Of a DNA stretch of 64,000 bases, positions 26,914 to 34,900 are shown in pieces. The translations under genes and the position numbers were made by a program. Every line of letters begins with the position of its first letter. Positions within the stretch are counted from its first letter, which is position 1. The notes under the pieces were generated by a model that saw only the letters and a program-made list of their open reading frames with translations, did no database searches and had not been told where the DNA came from. Source of the stretch: Aquirufa antheringensis (GTDB taxonomy: Bacteria > Bacteroidota > Bacteroidia > Cytophagales > Spirosomataceae); contig NZ_SEWZ01000001.1 of the NCBI RefSeq assembly GCF_004307425.1, forward strand, positions 311,662-375,661, in the 5' to 3' direction.

Positions 26914-27945
26914 ATGAAAGTTACGATAGATAATATCACCCTTGAGGTAGATCCAGGAACCACCATCATGCAGGCAGCTCGCATGATCGGGCCTGAGGTT
27001 GCTCCGCCAGCTATGTGCTATTATGAGCCTTTGAAAGGTTCAGGTGGAAAATGCCGTGCTTGTTTAGTGAAGGTGACAGCGGGTTCTGAAAAAGATCCTC
27101 GTCCGATGCCTAAATTAGTTCCAGCTTGCATTACAGCCGTTCAAGACGGGATGATCGTGGAAAATACGGTGAACGAAGACGTGCTAGAAACACGCAAGGG
27201 CATCGTGGAATTCTTGTTATTAAATCACCCATTGGATTGCCCAGTGTGTGATCAAGCGGGTGAATGTCACTTGCAAGATTTCTCGTTCGAGCACGGTGTT
27301 TCATCGACTCGTACAGTAGAAGAGCGTAATACATTCGAGCCGACGGATTTAGGTCCAAACATTCAGTTGAACATGAACCGTTGCATCTTGTGCTACCGTT
27401 GTGTGTATACAGCAGATCAAATTACAGATGGCCGTGTTCACGGGGTGATGCACCGCGGAGATCACGCGGAAATCAGTACCTATATCGAGAAGGCGATTGA
27501 TAATGACTTCTCTGGTAACGTGATTGATGTGTGTCCGGTGGGCGCTTTGACAGATAAAACATACCGTTTCAAGAGCCGTGTGTGGTTCTCGAAGCCAGTA
27601 GATGCGCATTGCGAGTGTGAGAAATGCTCGGGTAAAGCAACGATCTGGTACAAAGGAGAGGAAGTTATTCGCGTGACGGGTCGCAAGAACATGTGGGGCG
27701 AGGTAACGGATTTCATTTGTAATGGCTGTCGTTTTGACAAGAAAAAGACGGCTGATTGGGTGATCGAAGGACCGACCAATGTGTCTCGTCATTCGGTGAT
27801 CTCAGCGAATAAATATGGTGCGAATTTGATTAAGCCAGCGTTCCCAGTGTTACAGGCGGCGCGCGATTACAAGCAAATCAATGATGATCGTGACCGTAGT
27901 TTTTTAGGCATTCAACCTGCTTTACCTAAATCTAAAAAGAAATAG
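26914..27945 (+). CDS. nuoG: NADH-quinone oxidoreductase subunit G, short form
   Basis: 343 aa, under half the length of E. coli NuoG. Present are the N-terminal ferredoxin fold with N1b ligands (CRACLV region), the N5-type His/Cys ligands in HPLDCPVCDQAGEC, the N4 ligands in CILCYRC...CPVGAL, and a remnant of the 4Fe-4S Mop domain (CECEKCSG...CNGCRF). The large molybdopterin-like C-terminal domain is absent. As I recall, short NuoG is usual in Bacteroidota, so this is not a truncation by mutation. The ATG at 26914 is preferred over a start overlapping nuoF. Confidence 0.9.
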   Translation: MKVTIDNITLEVDPGTTIMQAARMIGPEVAPPAMCYYEPLKGSGGKCRACLVKVTAGSEKDPRPMPKLVPACITAVQDGMIVENTVNEDVLETRKGIVEFLLLNHPLDCPVCDQAGECHLQDFSFEHGVSSTRTVEERNTFEPTDLGPNIQLNMNRCILCYRCVYTADQITDGRVHGVMHRGDHAEISTYIEKAIDNDFSGNVIDVCPVGALTDKTYRFKSRVWFSKPVDAHCECEKCSGKATIWYKGEEVIRVTGRKNMWGEVTDFICNGCRFDKKKTADWVIEGPTNVSRHSVISANKYGANLIKPAFPVLQAARDYKQINDDRDRSFLGIQPALPKSKKK

Positions 27946-29070
27946 ATGGACTTATTTGATTCAGTATTTTTGGCCAAAGCTTCTTTCATTGGGATCGTAT
28001 TCGCGATCACTTTGGGGATTGCAGCCTATTCAACGTATTTTGAGCGTAAGATCGCGGCGTTTATGCAAGACCGTATCGGACCGGATAGAGCGGGTCCCTT
28101 TGGAATTTTGCAGCCTCTAGCGGATGCGGTAAAGATGTTCATGAAGGAGGATTTCATTCCGGCTAACTCTAACAAGTGGTTGTTCATTATGGGCCCCTGT
28201 TTGTCCATGTTGACGGCGTTGATGACTTCGGCGGTGGTTCCTTTTGGAGACACGATCACGATCGGTGATGTAACATTTGACTTACAAGGTATCGATGTGA
28301 ACATCGGTATTTTATGGGTATTCGGTATCGTTTCTTTAGGTGTTTATGGCATCTTGATCGGTGGCTGGGCATCTAATAACAAGTATTCTTTGTTAGGCGC
28401 TATTCGTGCAGCGTCCCAAAACATCTCCTACGAATTAGCAATGGGTCTTTCGATCATCGCGATTTTGATGATGACCGGATCGCTTTCAACGAAGGCAATT
28501 GTGGAGGCGCAACAAAACGGTCACTGGAACATTTTGTACCAACCGATGGGCTTTATCATCTTCTTGATTTGTGCTTTTGCGGAATGTAATCGTACGCCAT
28601 TTGACTTGCCGGAGTGTGAGACGGAATTAATCGGGGGATACCATACGGAATATTCATCCATGAAATTAGGCTTCTATTTGTTCGCGGAATACATCAACAT
28701 GTTTATTTCGGGAGCGGTAATGGCGACCCTTTATTTTGGTGGATATGATTATTCAGGGGTGGATTTTGTAACGGCTCAATTAGGTGCTACGGCAGCGACG
28801 TTGATCGGAGCAGGCGCATTGATTGGAAAGGCTTTGGCCTTCGTATTTATCTTTATGTGGGTGCGCTGGACATTACCCCGTTTCCGTTACGATCAATTAA
28901 TGGGCTTAGGCTGGTCAGGCTTAATTCCGTTAGCGATGTTTAATGTGGTGGTAACCGGATTAGGTATTTTATTAGACCAACAGATTCTAATTGGAATCGG
29001 TGGAGTGGTCGTTTTCATCGCGGGAATCGTGGTGTACGATCAATTATTTGTGAAGAAAAAATTAGCATAG
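27946..29070 (+). CDS. nuoH: NADH-quinone oxidoreductase subunit H
   Basis: 374 aa membrane subunit joining the arms of complex I, with about eight to nine helices. Conserved: ERKIAAFMQDRIGPDRAGP near residue 30, NRTPFDLPECETELIGGYHTEYSS (quinone-channel acidic residues) near 225. Starts on the base right after the nuoG stop. Confidence 0.97.
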   Translation: MDLFDSVFLAKASFIGIVFAITLGIAAYSTYFERKIAAFMQDRIGPDRAGPFGILQPLADAVKMFMKEDFIPANSNKWLFIMGPCLSMLTALMTSAVVPFGDTITIGDVTFDLQGIDVNIGILWVFGIVSLGVYGILIGGWASNNKYSLLGAIRAASQNISYELAMGLSIIAILMMTGSLSTKAIVEAQQNGHWNILYQPMGFIIFLICAFAECNRTPFDLPECETELIGGYHTEYSSMKLGFYLFAEYINMFISGAVMATLYFGGYDYSGVDFVTAQLGATAATLIGAGALIGKALAFVFIFMWVRWTLPRFRYDQLMGLGWSGLIPLAMFNVVVTGLGILLDQQILIGIGGVVVFIAGIVVYDQLFVKKKLA

Positions 29071-29074
29071 CGAT

Positions 29075-29593
29075 ATGAAATTAAGTAACCGAACGAAGGT
29101 AGTCGAGCAAGGCGAAATGACTTTAGCGGAACGTATGTATCTTCCTGCCATCGTAGGGGGTATGGCGACCACGTTAAAGCACTTTTTCTCTAAACCGGTC
29201 ACCATTCGTTACCCAGAGCAAACGCGTTATTTAGGGCCGATTTACCGCGGTCACCACATCTTGAAGAAGGATGAGCAGGGGGCAGAACGTTGCACGGCTT
29301 GTGGTCTTTGTGCCGTGGCTTGTCCAGCGGAGGCTATTTCTATGGTCGCTGAGGAGCGCAAGAAGGGTGAGGAGAAATTGTACCGGGAAGAGAAGTATGC
29401 CAAAGTATACGAGATCAACATGCTTCGTTGCATTTTCTGCGGTCTTTGCGAGGAGGCTTGCCCTAAGGAGGCGATCTTCTTACGCCACGATCAAATGGTT
29501 CCTGTATTCAATAGCCGCGATGAGGTGATTTACGGGAAAGATAAATTAGTTGAAAAAATGGACCAACGCTACTTGCGTGAGGGCTGGAAATAA
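29075..29593 (+). CDS. nuoI: NADH-quinone oxidoreductase subunit I
   Basis: 172 aa ferredoxin-like subunit with clusters N6a and N6b, in CTACGLCAVACPAEAI and CIFCGLCEEACPKEAI. It links the G module to NuoB. Starts 4 nt after nuoH. Confidence 0.97.
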   Translation: MKLSNRTKVVEQGEMTLAERMYLPAIVGGMATTLKHFFSKPVTIRYPEQTRYLGPIYRGHHILKKDEQGAERCTACGLCAVACPAEAISMVAEERKKGEEKLYREEKYAKVYEINMLRCIFCGLCEEACPKEAIFLRHDQMVPVFNSRDEVIYGKDKLVEKMDQRYLREGWK

Positions 29594-29599
29594 ATTCTT

Positions 29600-30115
29600 A
29601 TGGAGATTTCTAATATTTGGTATTTTCTTTCAGGTTTAACTTTACTAAGCGCCCTAATGGTCGTTCTAGCAAAGAACCCGATTCACTCGGTCTTGTACCT
29701 AGTTTTTACTTTCTTTTGCATCTCAGGACACTACGTCCTGTTAAATGCCCAGTTCTTGATGGCCGTAAACATCATCGTTTACGCAGGAGCGATCATGGTT
29801 TTATTCCTATTCGTGATCATGATGTTTGATCTGCGCAAGAATCAACCGGAATCAAAATCGAATCTAACGAAGCTAGCAGGCTCAGTCGTCGCTGGCTCCT
29901 TATTAGTGGTTTTAATTGCTTTAGTACGTCAAAATAATTTCCAAACCCCTCAAGTGGAAGGTTTTGTTTCCCAAACGGGTATGGTGGAGAACCTTGGAAA
30001 GGTTTTGTATTCTGAGTACTTATTACCTTTCGAACTGGTATCTATCTTGTTCTTTGTGGCGATGGTGGGTGCGGTTCTTTTGGGTAAGAGGGAAGCCGGG
30101 GAGCGAAACTTCTAA
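29600..30115 (+). CDS. nuoJ: NADH-quinone oxidoreductase subunit J
   Basis: 171 aa with five hydrophobic helices; AKNPIHSVLYLV and AVNIIVYAGAIMVLFLFVIMM (helix with the pi-bulge in other NuoJ proteins) are present. It is the last nuo gene here: the expected nuoK, L, M and N do not follow, although complex I needs them to pump ions. A palindromic repeat starts immediately after its TAA stop. Confidence 0.95.
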   Translation: MEISNIWYFLSGLTLLSALMVVLAKNPIHSVLYLVFTFFCISGHYVLLNAQFLMAVNIIVYAGAIMVLFLFVIMMFDLRKNQPESKSNLTKLAGSVVAGSLLVVLIALVRQNNFQTPQVEGFVSQTGMVENLGKVLYSEYLLPFELVSILFFVAMVGAVLLGKREAGERNF

Positions 30116-30242
30116 GCATTTTAAAAATGCGTGCTATTTCGGTATAAAATTCGAAAATGCGTGCTATTTCGGCACAAAATTCGAAAATGCGCTTCGCGAT
30201 ATTTTCTTAAATTTTATACCGAAATAGCACTTTTGAAAATGC
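30116..30242 (+). repeat. Palindromic element with 30-bp direct repeats after nuoJ
   Basis: Arm 30116-30151 is the inverse of 30210-30242 apart from one mismatch and a 3-nt indel, giving a hairpin of over 30 bp. Inside, a unit starting AAAATGCG is repeated with a 30-bp period (starts 30124, 30154 and 30184, the last truncated). The first arm begins on the base after the nuoJ stop. Confidence 0.9.
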
Positions 30243-30249
30243 TTTAAAT

Positions 30250-30284
30250 CTTTACTCTCTACTCTATTATCTATACTCTATAAA
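30250..30284 (+). repeat. Heptamer array, CTCTACT type
   Basis: Five 7-nt units: CTTTACT, CTCTACT, CTATTAT, CTATACT, CTATAAA. Part of the 307-nt gene-free stretch 30116-30422, which is filled by repeats and one terminator. Confidence 0.75.
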
Positions 30285-30300
30285 GTATAAAGTTTGTATT

Positions 30301-30331
30301 AAAAAAGGGGATCAATCTGATCCCCTTTTTT
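30301..30331. terminator. Intrinsic terminator after the nuo cluster
   Basis: Stem GGGGATCA / TGATCCCC with a 3-nt loop, flanked by A6 and T6. Ends the nuoA-J transcript; can also work on the minus strand. Confidence 0.9.
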
Positions 30332-30350
30332 AATGATTTCGTGAAGCACA

Positions 30351-30417
30351 TTTCACATACGTATCCGCGCAGCGGATTCCGACTTTGTGCTTTTTGCTTT
30401 GTTCTTTGTGCTTTATT
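30351..30417 (+). repeat. Composite hairpin plus heptamer element, copy a
   Basis: TTTCACATACGT, then the hairpin ATCCGC-GCA-GCGGAT (30363-30377), the linker TCCGA, and five heptamers CTTTGTG, CTTTTTG, CTTTGTT, CTTTGTG, CTTTATT (30383-30417). Same build as the copies at 38861-38927, 52101-52179 and 62831-62938. Confidence 0.85.
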
Positions 30418-30448
30418 TTTGATTATCGCTTTTTGCGATAATCAAAAA
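30416..30448 (-). repeat. Perfect 14-bp inverted repeat over the 3' end of the 30423-31088 gene
   Basis: TTTTTGATTATCGC and its exact complement flank a T5 loop. The arms include the last codons and the stop of the gene, so a hairpin forms in its mRNA end. May help terminate minus-strand transcription, though no T tract follows on that strand. Confidence 0.75.
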
Positions 30449-31088
30449 CCCCCACCTTCACCCCAATCGTACCAGCTGCTTTTGCCATCCCGTCTGTTTT
30501 CTCTTCCCCAAAAGCGAAGCGGTAATTAGCACCACCGAACACTTTTACGTATTTGAAAAGATTCACTTCAAGGTTTATACCTGGTTGCACACCTAGGGCT
30601 CGTGGACCGTTGCTAAATCGATCATGGGCTTGTCTGTAGGGCAGAGGCTGATAGGCAGTTCCAGGGTAAGCAGGGTAATTGATTAGCGGAGCTTCCTCCT
30701 GAATACGTCCAATGGCTAAAGGGAAACTTAAATGAAACACCTTATTAGCCATTGGCGTGACTTCCATCGTTAAAGCATTAAATCGACGACGTGGTTCATC
30801 TGCATAGCGATTCGGATCATCATTGCGTGGATTCGAATTAAAAGAAGCAATACCTAGGGATAATTTGTTATTCAAGTGAACTTGAAATCCCATGGATCGT
30901 TCTGGGCCACCCTTGCCGAAAAGCATTTGAGATTGAAGGGATACGCCGATAGACGTCAGCTTGTGTGGTTTGAAAAGCGTCTTCATAGCAGAGTTGGAAG
31001 AGTCTTTTCTGATTTTGAATACTGTTTCTTGGCCAAAGGATTGTAGGCCAATCAACAACAAGAATAATAGGCGGATTGAATGTTTCAT
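30423..31088 (-). CDS. Predicted outer-membrane or secreted protein, family not recognised
   Basis: 221 aa. The signal peptide MKHSIRLLFLLLIGLQSFGQ is clear, and I chose its Met (31088) over an upstream start at 31115. The mature part has alternating hydrophobic/polar strands (SIGVSLQSQMLF, NLEVNLFKYVKVFGGANYRF) like a small beta-barrel. No enzyme motif. Divergent from the sensor kinase gene. An imperfect -7 box (minus-strand TAATTTG inside 31113-31119) precedes it. Confidence 0.6.
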   Translation of the reverse strand: MKHSIRLLFLLLIGLQSFGQETVFKIRKDSSNSAMKTLFKPHKLTSIGVSLQSQMLFGKGGPERSMGFQVHLNNKLSLGIASFNSNPRNDDPNRYADEPRRRFNALTMEVTPMANKVFHLSFPLAIGRIQEEAPLINYPAYPGTAYQPLPYRQAHDRFSNGPRALGVQPGINLEVNLFKYVKVFGGANYRFAFGEEKTDGMAKAAGTIGVKVGVFDYRKKR

Positions 31089-31218
31089 GTCTTTAATTTT
31101 TTTACGAATGTACAAATTATAACGTTTCGATATTTCTAATTAGATACATGGGCTTTTTTTGAAGATTAATGGTCCTATTCTATCGATAAGGGGCGCAGGT
31201 GGATTCCACTTATTTGGC

Positions 31219-31226
31219 TAGATTTG
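31219..31226 (+). promoter_or_regulatory. Bacteroidota -7 element for the sensor kinase gene
   Basis: TAGATTTG, perfect TAnnTTTG, 17 nt before the ATG at 31244. This makes the longer reading from the GTG at 31199 unlikely. Confidence 0.5.
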
Positions 31227-31243
31227 TAAAAATCATTTGTGCT

Positions 31244-32299
31244 ATGTGGCAGGCTATTAATTCTAGGAAAACGAAGCGGACCTTTCAGGTATTGTTTAAC
31301 CTGATTCTGTGGGGAATGTGGATAGGCTTGCCTTTGTTAAGTCCTGTCCACCAAACGCACGAAGTAGCTCATCCGCATCCGCATGATAATCCAGAGTTTT
31401 CCGAGCATATCTGGGTGGAGCTGATTACCGTGATGCCGTTGTTCTATGTGATTACGCTACTTTTGATTCCTTTTGTTTTTAAAAAGAAAGGCATTTGGTT
31501 CTTCTTTGCTAGTTTAATACTAACAAATGTGGCGTTCTTTTTAGTCCAAATGTTGTTCCACCACTTGTTCTTGGAATTTGAACACGAGCATGGTACTGCA
31601 CCGGAGATTTTGGGCGCTTTTCCGCTCATCATGGTTTCTGCGATTGCGTCTGCTTATGGTTTATTGTTAGAGTTTTTAGAGCAAGATGCGAACAAGGAAG
31701 AACAGAAAAATGAGCAGTTGAAATCAGAGTTAGCGTTTTTGCGCTCTCAGATTAGTCCGCATTTCATCTTTAATATTCTGAATAGTATTGTGTATTTGAT
31801 TAGGACCAAAGCCTCAGAAAAAGCGGAAGATGTAACCATGCGTTTGTCTTCTTTGATGCGCTATATGTTGTATGATTCGGACCAAACAATGGTTCCATTG
31901 ACTAATGAATTTGCTTATTTAGAGAATTATATTGATCTCCAAAAAATGCGATTTGACGGGAATGTCGATTTTAAATTCCAAGTGAATGGCGATGGAGCAG
32001 GTCATTTAATTGAGCCGATGTTATTAATTCCTTTTGTGGAAAATGCGGTTAAACATGGGGTGGGTTTAGTGGATAAGCCGTTTATCTATGTTACCCTAGA
32101 AACGACAGATCACGGTTTGCATTTTCAGGTTAAGAATAAAAAGGGAAAAGAAGAACAGGTTTTTAAAGATCCTAGTTCAGGAATTGGGTTGAAGAATGTG
32201 AAGCGTCGTCTGGAATTATTATATCCTAAAAAACACGAATTAGTCATTGAAGAGGACGACGTGAATTTCTCCGTGGATCTACACTTAACATTGAAATAA
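31244..32299 (+). CDS. LytS-type sensor histidine kinase with His-rich periplasmic loop
   Basis: 351 aa. Four predicted membrane helices in the first 140 residues, then a short coiled coil and a His_kinase/HATPase module: phospho-acceptor block QISPHFIFNILNSIVYLI, N box PFVENAVKHG and GIGLKN. The loop after helix 1 holds many histidines (HQTHEVAHPHPHD, then SEH) and helix 3-4 is joined by HHLFLEFEHEHG, which could bind a metal ion. ATG 31244 is chosen because a perfect -7 box sits just before it. The response regulator gene follows after 1 nt. Confidence 0.88.
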   Translation: MWQAINSRKTKRTFQVLFNLILWGMWIGLPLLSPVHQTHEVAHPHPHDNPEFSEHIWVELITVMPLFYVITLLLIPFVFKKKGIWFFFASLILTNVAFFLVQMLFHHLFLEFEHEHGTAPEILGAFPLIMVSAIASAYGLLLEFLEQDANKEEQKNEQLKSELAFLRSQISPHFIFNILNSIVYLIRTKASEKAEDVTMRLSSLMRYMLYDSDQTMVPLTNEFAYLENYIDLQKMRFDGNVDFKFQVNGDGAGHLIEPMLLIPFVENAVKHGVGLVDKPFIYVTLETTDHGLHFQVKNKKGKEEQVFKDPSSGIGLKNVKRRLELLYPKKHELVIEEDDVNFSVDLHLTLK

Positions 32300-32300
32300 G

Positions 32301-33017
32301 ATGGTAAAGATGAATTGCGTTGTCGTGGACGACGAAGTGATGGGACGTAAATTATTAGAGGAAAATGTGAAGCAGATTCCATTTTTGAATCTAGTGGGTT
32401 CTTGTTCGAATGCGTTCGAGGCGATGGAAGTGTTGCAAAAGGAGCAGGTCGATTTACTTTTCTTGGATATTCAAATGCCGGGCTTGTTAGGGACGTCGTT
32501 CTTATCTTCTTTGGCCGTTAAACCTCTTGTGATTTTTGTGACTGCTTATGCGAATTATGCGGTGGAAAGTTATAATCTGGACGCGGTAGACTACTTAATG
32601 AAACCGGTGAGTTTAGATCGTTTTGCCTTAAGTGCAAATAAGGCGTATCATATTTTTGTAGGTAAAAATATGGTTGAAAAGGAACCTCTAGAGGACTTCT
32701 TTTTTGTGAATGTGGAATATTCACTCGTACGGATTTCGATTCCAACCGTAACGCACGTGGAAGGTTTAAAGGATTATGTGAAGATTTTTGTGGAAGGAGA
32801 ACGGCATCCTATTTTGACCAAACAGACGATGAAAAGTGTAGAGGCAAAAGTGATGCCTCATGGCTTTATGCGCGTTCACAAATCGTTTATTGTTAATCTC
32901 CAAAAGATTGAATCAATTAAGCACCAGCGAATCAAAATAGGAAACTATGAGATTGCCGTGAGCGATTCTCATCTAGCAGAATTGATGGAGCGGCTTAACG
33001 CGAGTAGGTTAGGTTAA
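32301..33017 (+). CDS. LytTR-family response regulator
   Basis: 238 aa. Receiver domain at residues 1-120 with the acidic pair in VVDDE, phospho-acceptor Asp in LFLDIQMP (about 57) and Lys in YLMKP. LytTR DNA-binding domain at about 140-238 with FMRVHKSFIVNL. Translationally close to its kinase. The target is unknown; the neighbouring convergent TonB receptor unit is a candidate. Its last 23 nt overlap the end of that receptor gene on the other strand. Confidence 0.92.
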   Translation: MVKMNCVVVDDEVMGRKLLEENVKQIPFLNLVGSCSNAFEAMEVLQKEQVDLLFLDIQMPGLLGTSFLSSLAVKPLVIFVTAYANYAVESYNLDAVDYLMKPVSLDRFALSANKAYHIFVGKNMVEKEPLEDFFFVNVEYSLVRISIPTVTHVEGLKDYVKIFVEGERHPILTKQTMKSVEAKVMPHGFMRVHKSFIVNLQKIESIKHQRIKIGNYEIAVSDSHLAELMERLNASRLG

Positions 33018-34899
33018 ATTGTAAGCCTAGATGGAAGTTTCGGCCGGGAGCTGGGTTGTAAAAACGGCCTCCGATGGCATTTAAATCTGGTCCAGGTGAA
33101 TAGCGCTCATCGCCCACATTTTCTGCCGCCGCCCAAACTGTCCAGCACTTCCGCGCATAACTTATTTTTGTGTTCCAAAGGCGATAGGAGCCCATCCGCT
33201 CCGTATTCGTGTCATTCAGGAATTGATAATCCACCAATTGAAAATTTTGCACGAGACTTATTCCTGATGGGTGTCGCCAAACGAGTGTAGTTGCCTGTTG
33301 GTAAGGAGTTGTTCCCGTTAAGAAATTTCCATTCGCAAATCGAAAGTTTTGCCAAGTATGCGATTGTTCTAATGTCAAAGTAGGGTGGATCATCCAGGTA
33401 CTACTTAATTCCAAACCTTGTTGGGTCGTAGAACCAGCGTTCGTAAAATAGTCTGATCCATCAGCCGCTCTTCTGACCACGATGGTTTCGTCCAGGTTAA
33501 ATTGATATACACTCAAATCCCAATTGAATTTCGCGTATTTACCTCGGTAAGTTATTTCGTGGTTCCAGCCATTTTCGGCTTTTAACGTACGGTTTATTTC
33601 CCCCGTTGACGGTCGTAATTCACTAATGCTGGGAGGTGAATAGCCATGTGCTACTTTGGCAACAATACTCTGATGCGCCCCTAATTTGCGTAGAACCGCC
33701 AAACGAGGGGAGAAGATAGCTTCGTTACCGATATACTCCGTCCAATAGCTACTCAAGCTACCGGAGAAAGTGAAGAGCCAATTCGCCAACCCGGCATATT
33801 CATTTTGTAAGAAGAGGCTTCCTTGCTGGACATGGGTATTTTGAGTCAATTGCAAAGTGTCTTTTACGCCGTTTCTATTTCCAAAAGTCGAACTATTCAT
33901 TTGTCCTGCCTGGTATTCAAATCCCAGGTCGCTATTAATAACTCCTTTTCTGTGGAGTACTCCGCGCGTGGAATAATTGGGTTCATGGCGAACTTCATAA
34001 TTCCGTATCGTCGGATTTTCGATATCATTCACTTGAATTGCCTGACTCAAATCCCAAGCCCAAAGGTTATTCAGCACTTGAGATGCCCGAGCACTTAAGC
34101 CATAACTTTTTATTTTAAAGGTCGCCCCTTGCTGTTGCGCACTCTTGAAAGCGCCTGCCGCAGGTCTAGCTTGCTGAGGATTTGCAAGGAATTGAGCTTT
34201 TGTTAATCCTCCCGGAGTTTGGTAGGCCAAATCAACATAATAGGTGCTTAGATCTAGGTTGATATCTTTCGTAAAGTTGTGGTGGAATTCATACGAAATC
34301 CATTGCTTTTTCATCGCGGATTGAGCTCGATAACCCTCTTGCTGGTTGAAGGAGGCGTAAAGTCGGTGGTTTTCTGCGGATAAATCGATGGCCGTTTTCA
34401 TTCCCCCTAAGGAATGGTAAACAGTTTCGGCCGTAAGGGCATTTCCACGTGCTCCACTTTCGAATAGCAATACTCCACCTGTTCCTGCTCCGTATATTCC
34501 GGCAGATGGGCCTTTGGTTACGGTTAATGATGAAAATAAGGCGGGTTCTAGTAGTGAAATGTAGGTGTTGTTCCCGGCATCTGTAAAGGGAATTTGATTC
34601 CAATATACTTTGGTGTTACGTACGCCAAAGGGTGCCCTAAGTGAGCTACCTCTTATCGCAATTCGGTAACTACCCGGAGATCTTTCTTCCATCCGAATAC
34701 CTGCCATGGAATTAAGCGTAGATACAAATTGGGTCGAACTAAACTGCTGAAGATCTGCAGCGCGAACAAAGGCATCTGGGGTATTTAGCGTACTCCGTTT
34801 TTGTTCAAACACATACACTTTTACTTCCTCGAGGACTTTCGTAGAATCTTTTTGGGCTAAACCAGGAAAACAGAAAAGGAGTAGTAGGAATTTCTTCAT
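32995..34899 (-). CDS. TonB-dependent outer-membrane receptor
   Basis: 634 aa. Signal peptide MKKFLLLLFCFPGLAQ, a plug domain at about 30-150 (FVRAADLQQFSS, SMAGIRMEERSPG, IRGSSLR, VTKGPSAGIYGAGTGG), then a 22-strand-type barrel ending in a Tyr/Arg-rich C-terminus. No SusC-type CarboxypepD_reg extension, so it is more like a siderophore, metal or vitamin receptor than a glycan importer. I chose the ATG at 34899 (the longer frame from 34983 lacks a signal peptide at its start). It follows the 34901-35671 gene by 1 nt. Confidence 0.92.
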   Translation of the reverse strand: MKKFLLLLFCFPGLAQKDSTKVLEEVKVYVFEQKRSTLNTPDAFVRAADLQQFSSTQFVSTLNSMAGIRMEERSPGSYRIAIRGSSLRAPFGVRNTKVYWNQIPFTDAGNNTYISLLEPALFSSLTVTKGPSAGIYGAGTGGVLLFESGARGNALTAETVYHSLGGMKTAIDLSAENHRLYASFNQQEGYRAQSAMKKQWISYEFHHNFTKDINLDLSTYYVDLAYQTPGGLTKAQFLANPQQARPAAGAFKSAQQQGATFKIKSYGLSARASQVLNNLWAWDLSQAIQVNDIENPTIRNYEVRHEPNYSTRGVLHRKGVINSDLGFEYQAGQMNSSTFGNRNGVKDTLQLTQNTHVQQGSLFLQNEYAGLANWLFTFSGSLSSYWTEYIGNEAIFSPRLAVLRKLGAHQSIVAKVAHGYSPPSISELRPSTGEINRTLKAENGWNHEITYRGKYAKFNWDLSVYQFNLDETIVVRRAADGSDYFTNAGSTTQQGLELSSTWMIHPTLTLEQSHTWQNFRFANGNFLTGTTPYQQATTLVWRHPSGISLVQNFQLVDYQFLNDTNTERMGSYRLWNTKISYARKCWTVWAAAENVGDERYSPGPDLNAIGGRFYNPAPGRNFHLGLQFNLTYSR

Positions 34900-34900
34900 G

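Noticed and set aside
26914-27945. nuoG as a truncated pseudogene
   Set aside because: It has a normal stop directly followed by nuoH, keeps its cluster ligands, and a short NuoG fits the phylum.
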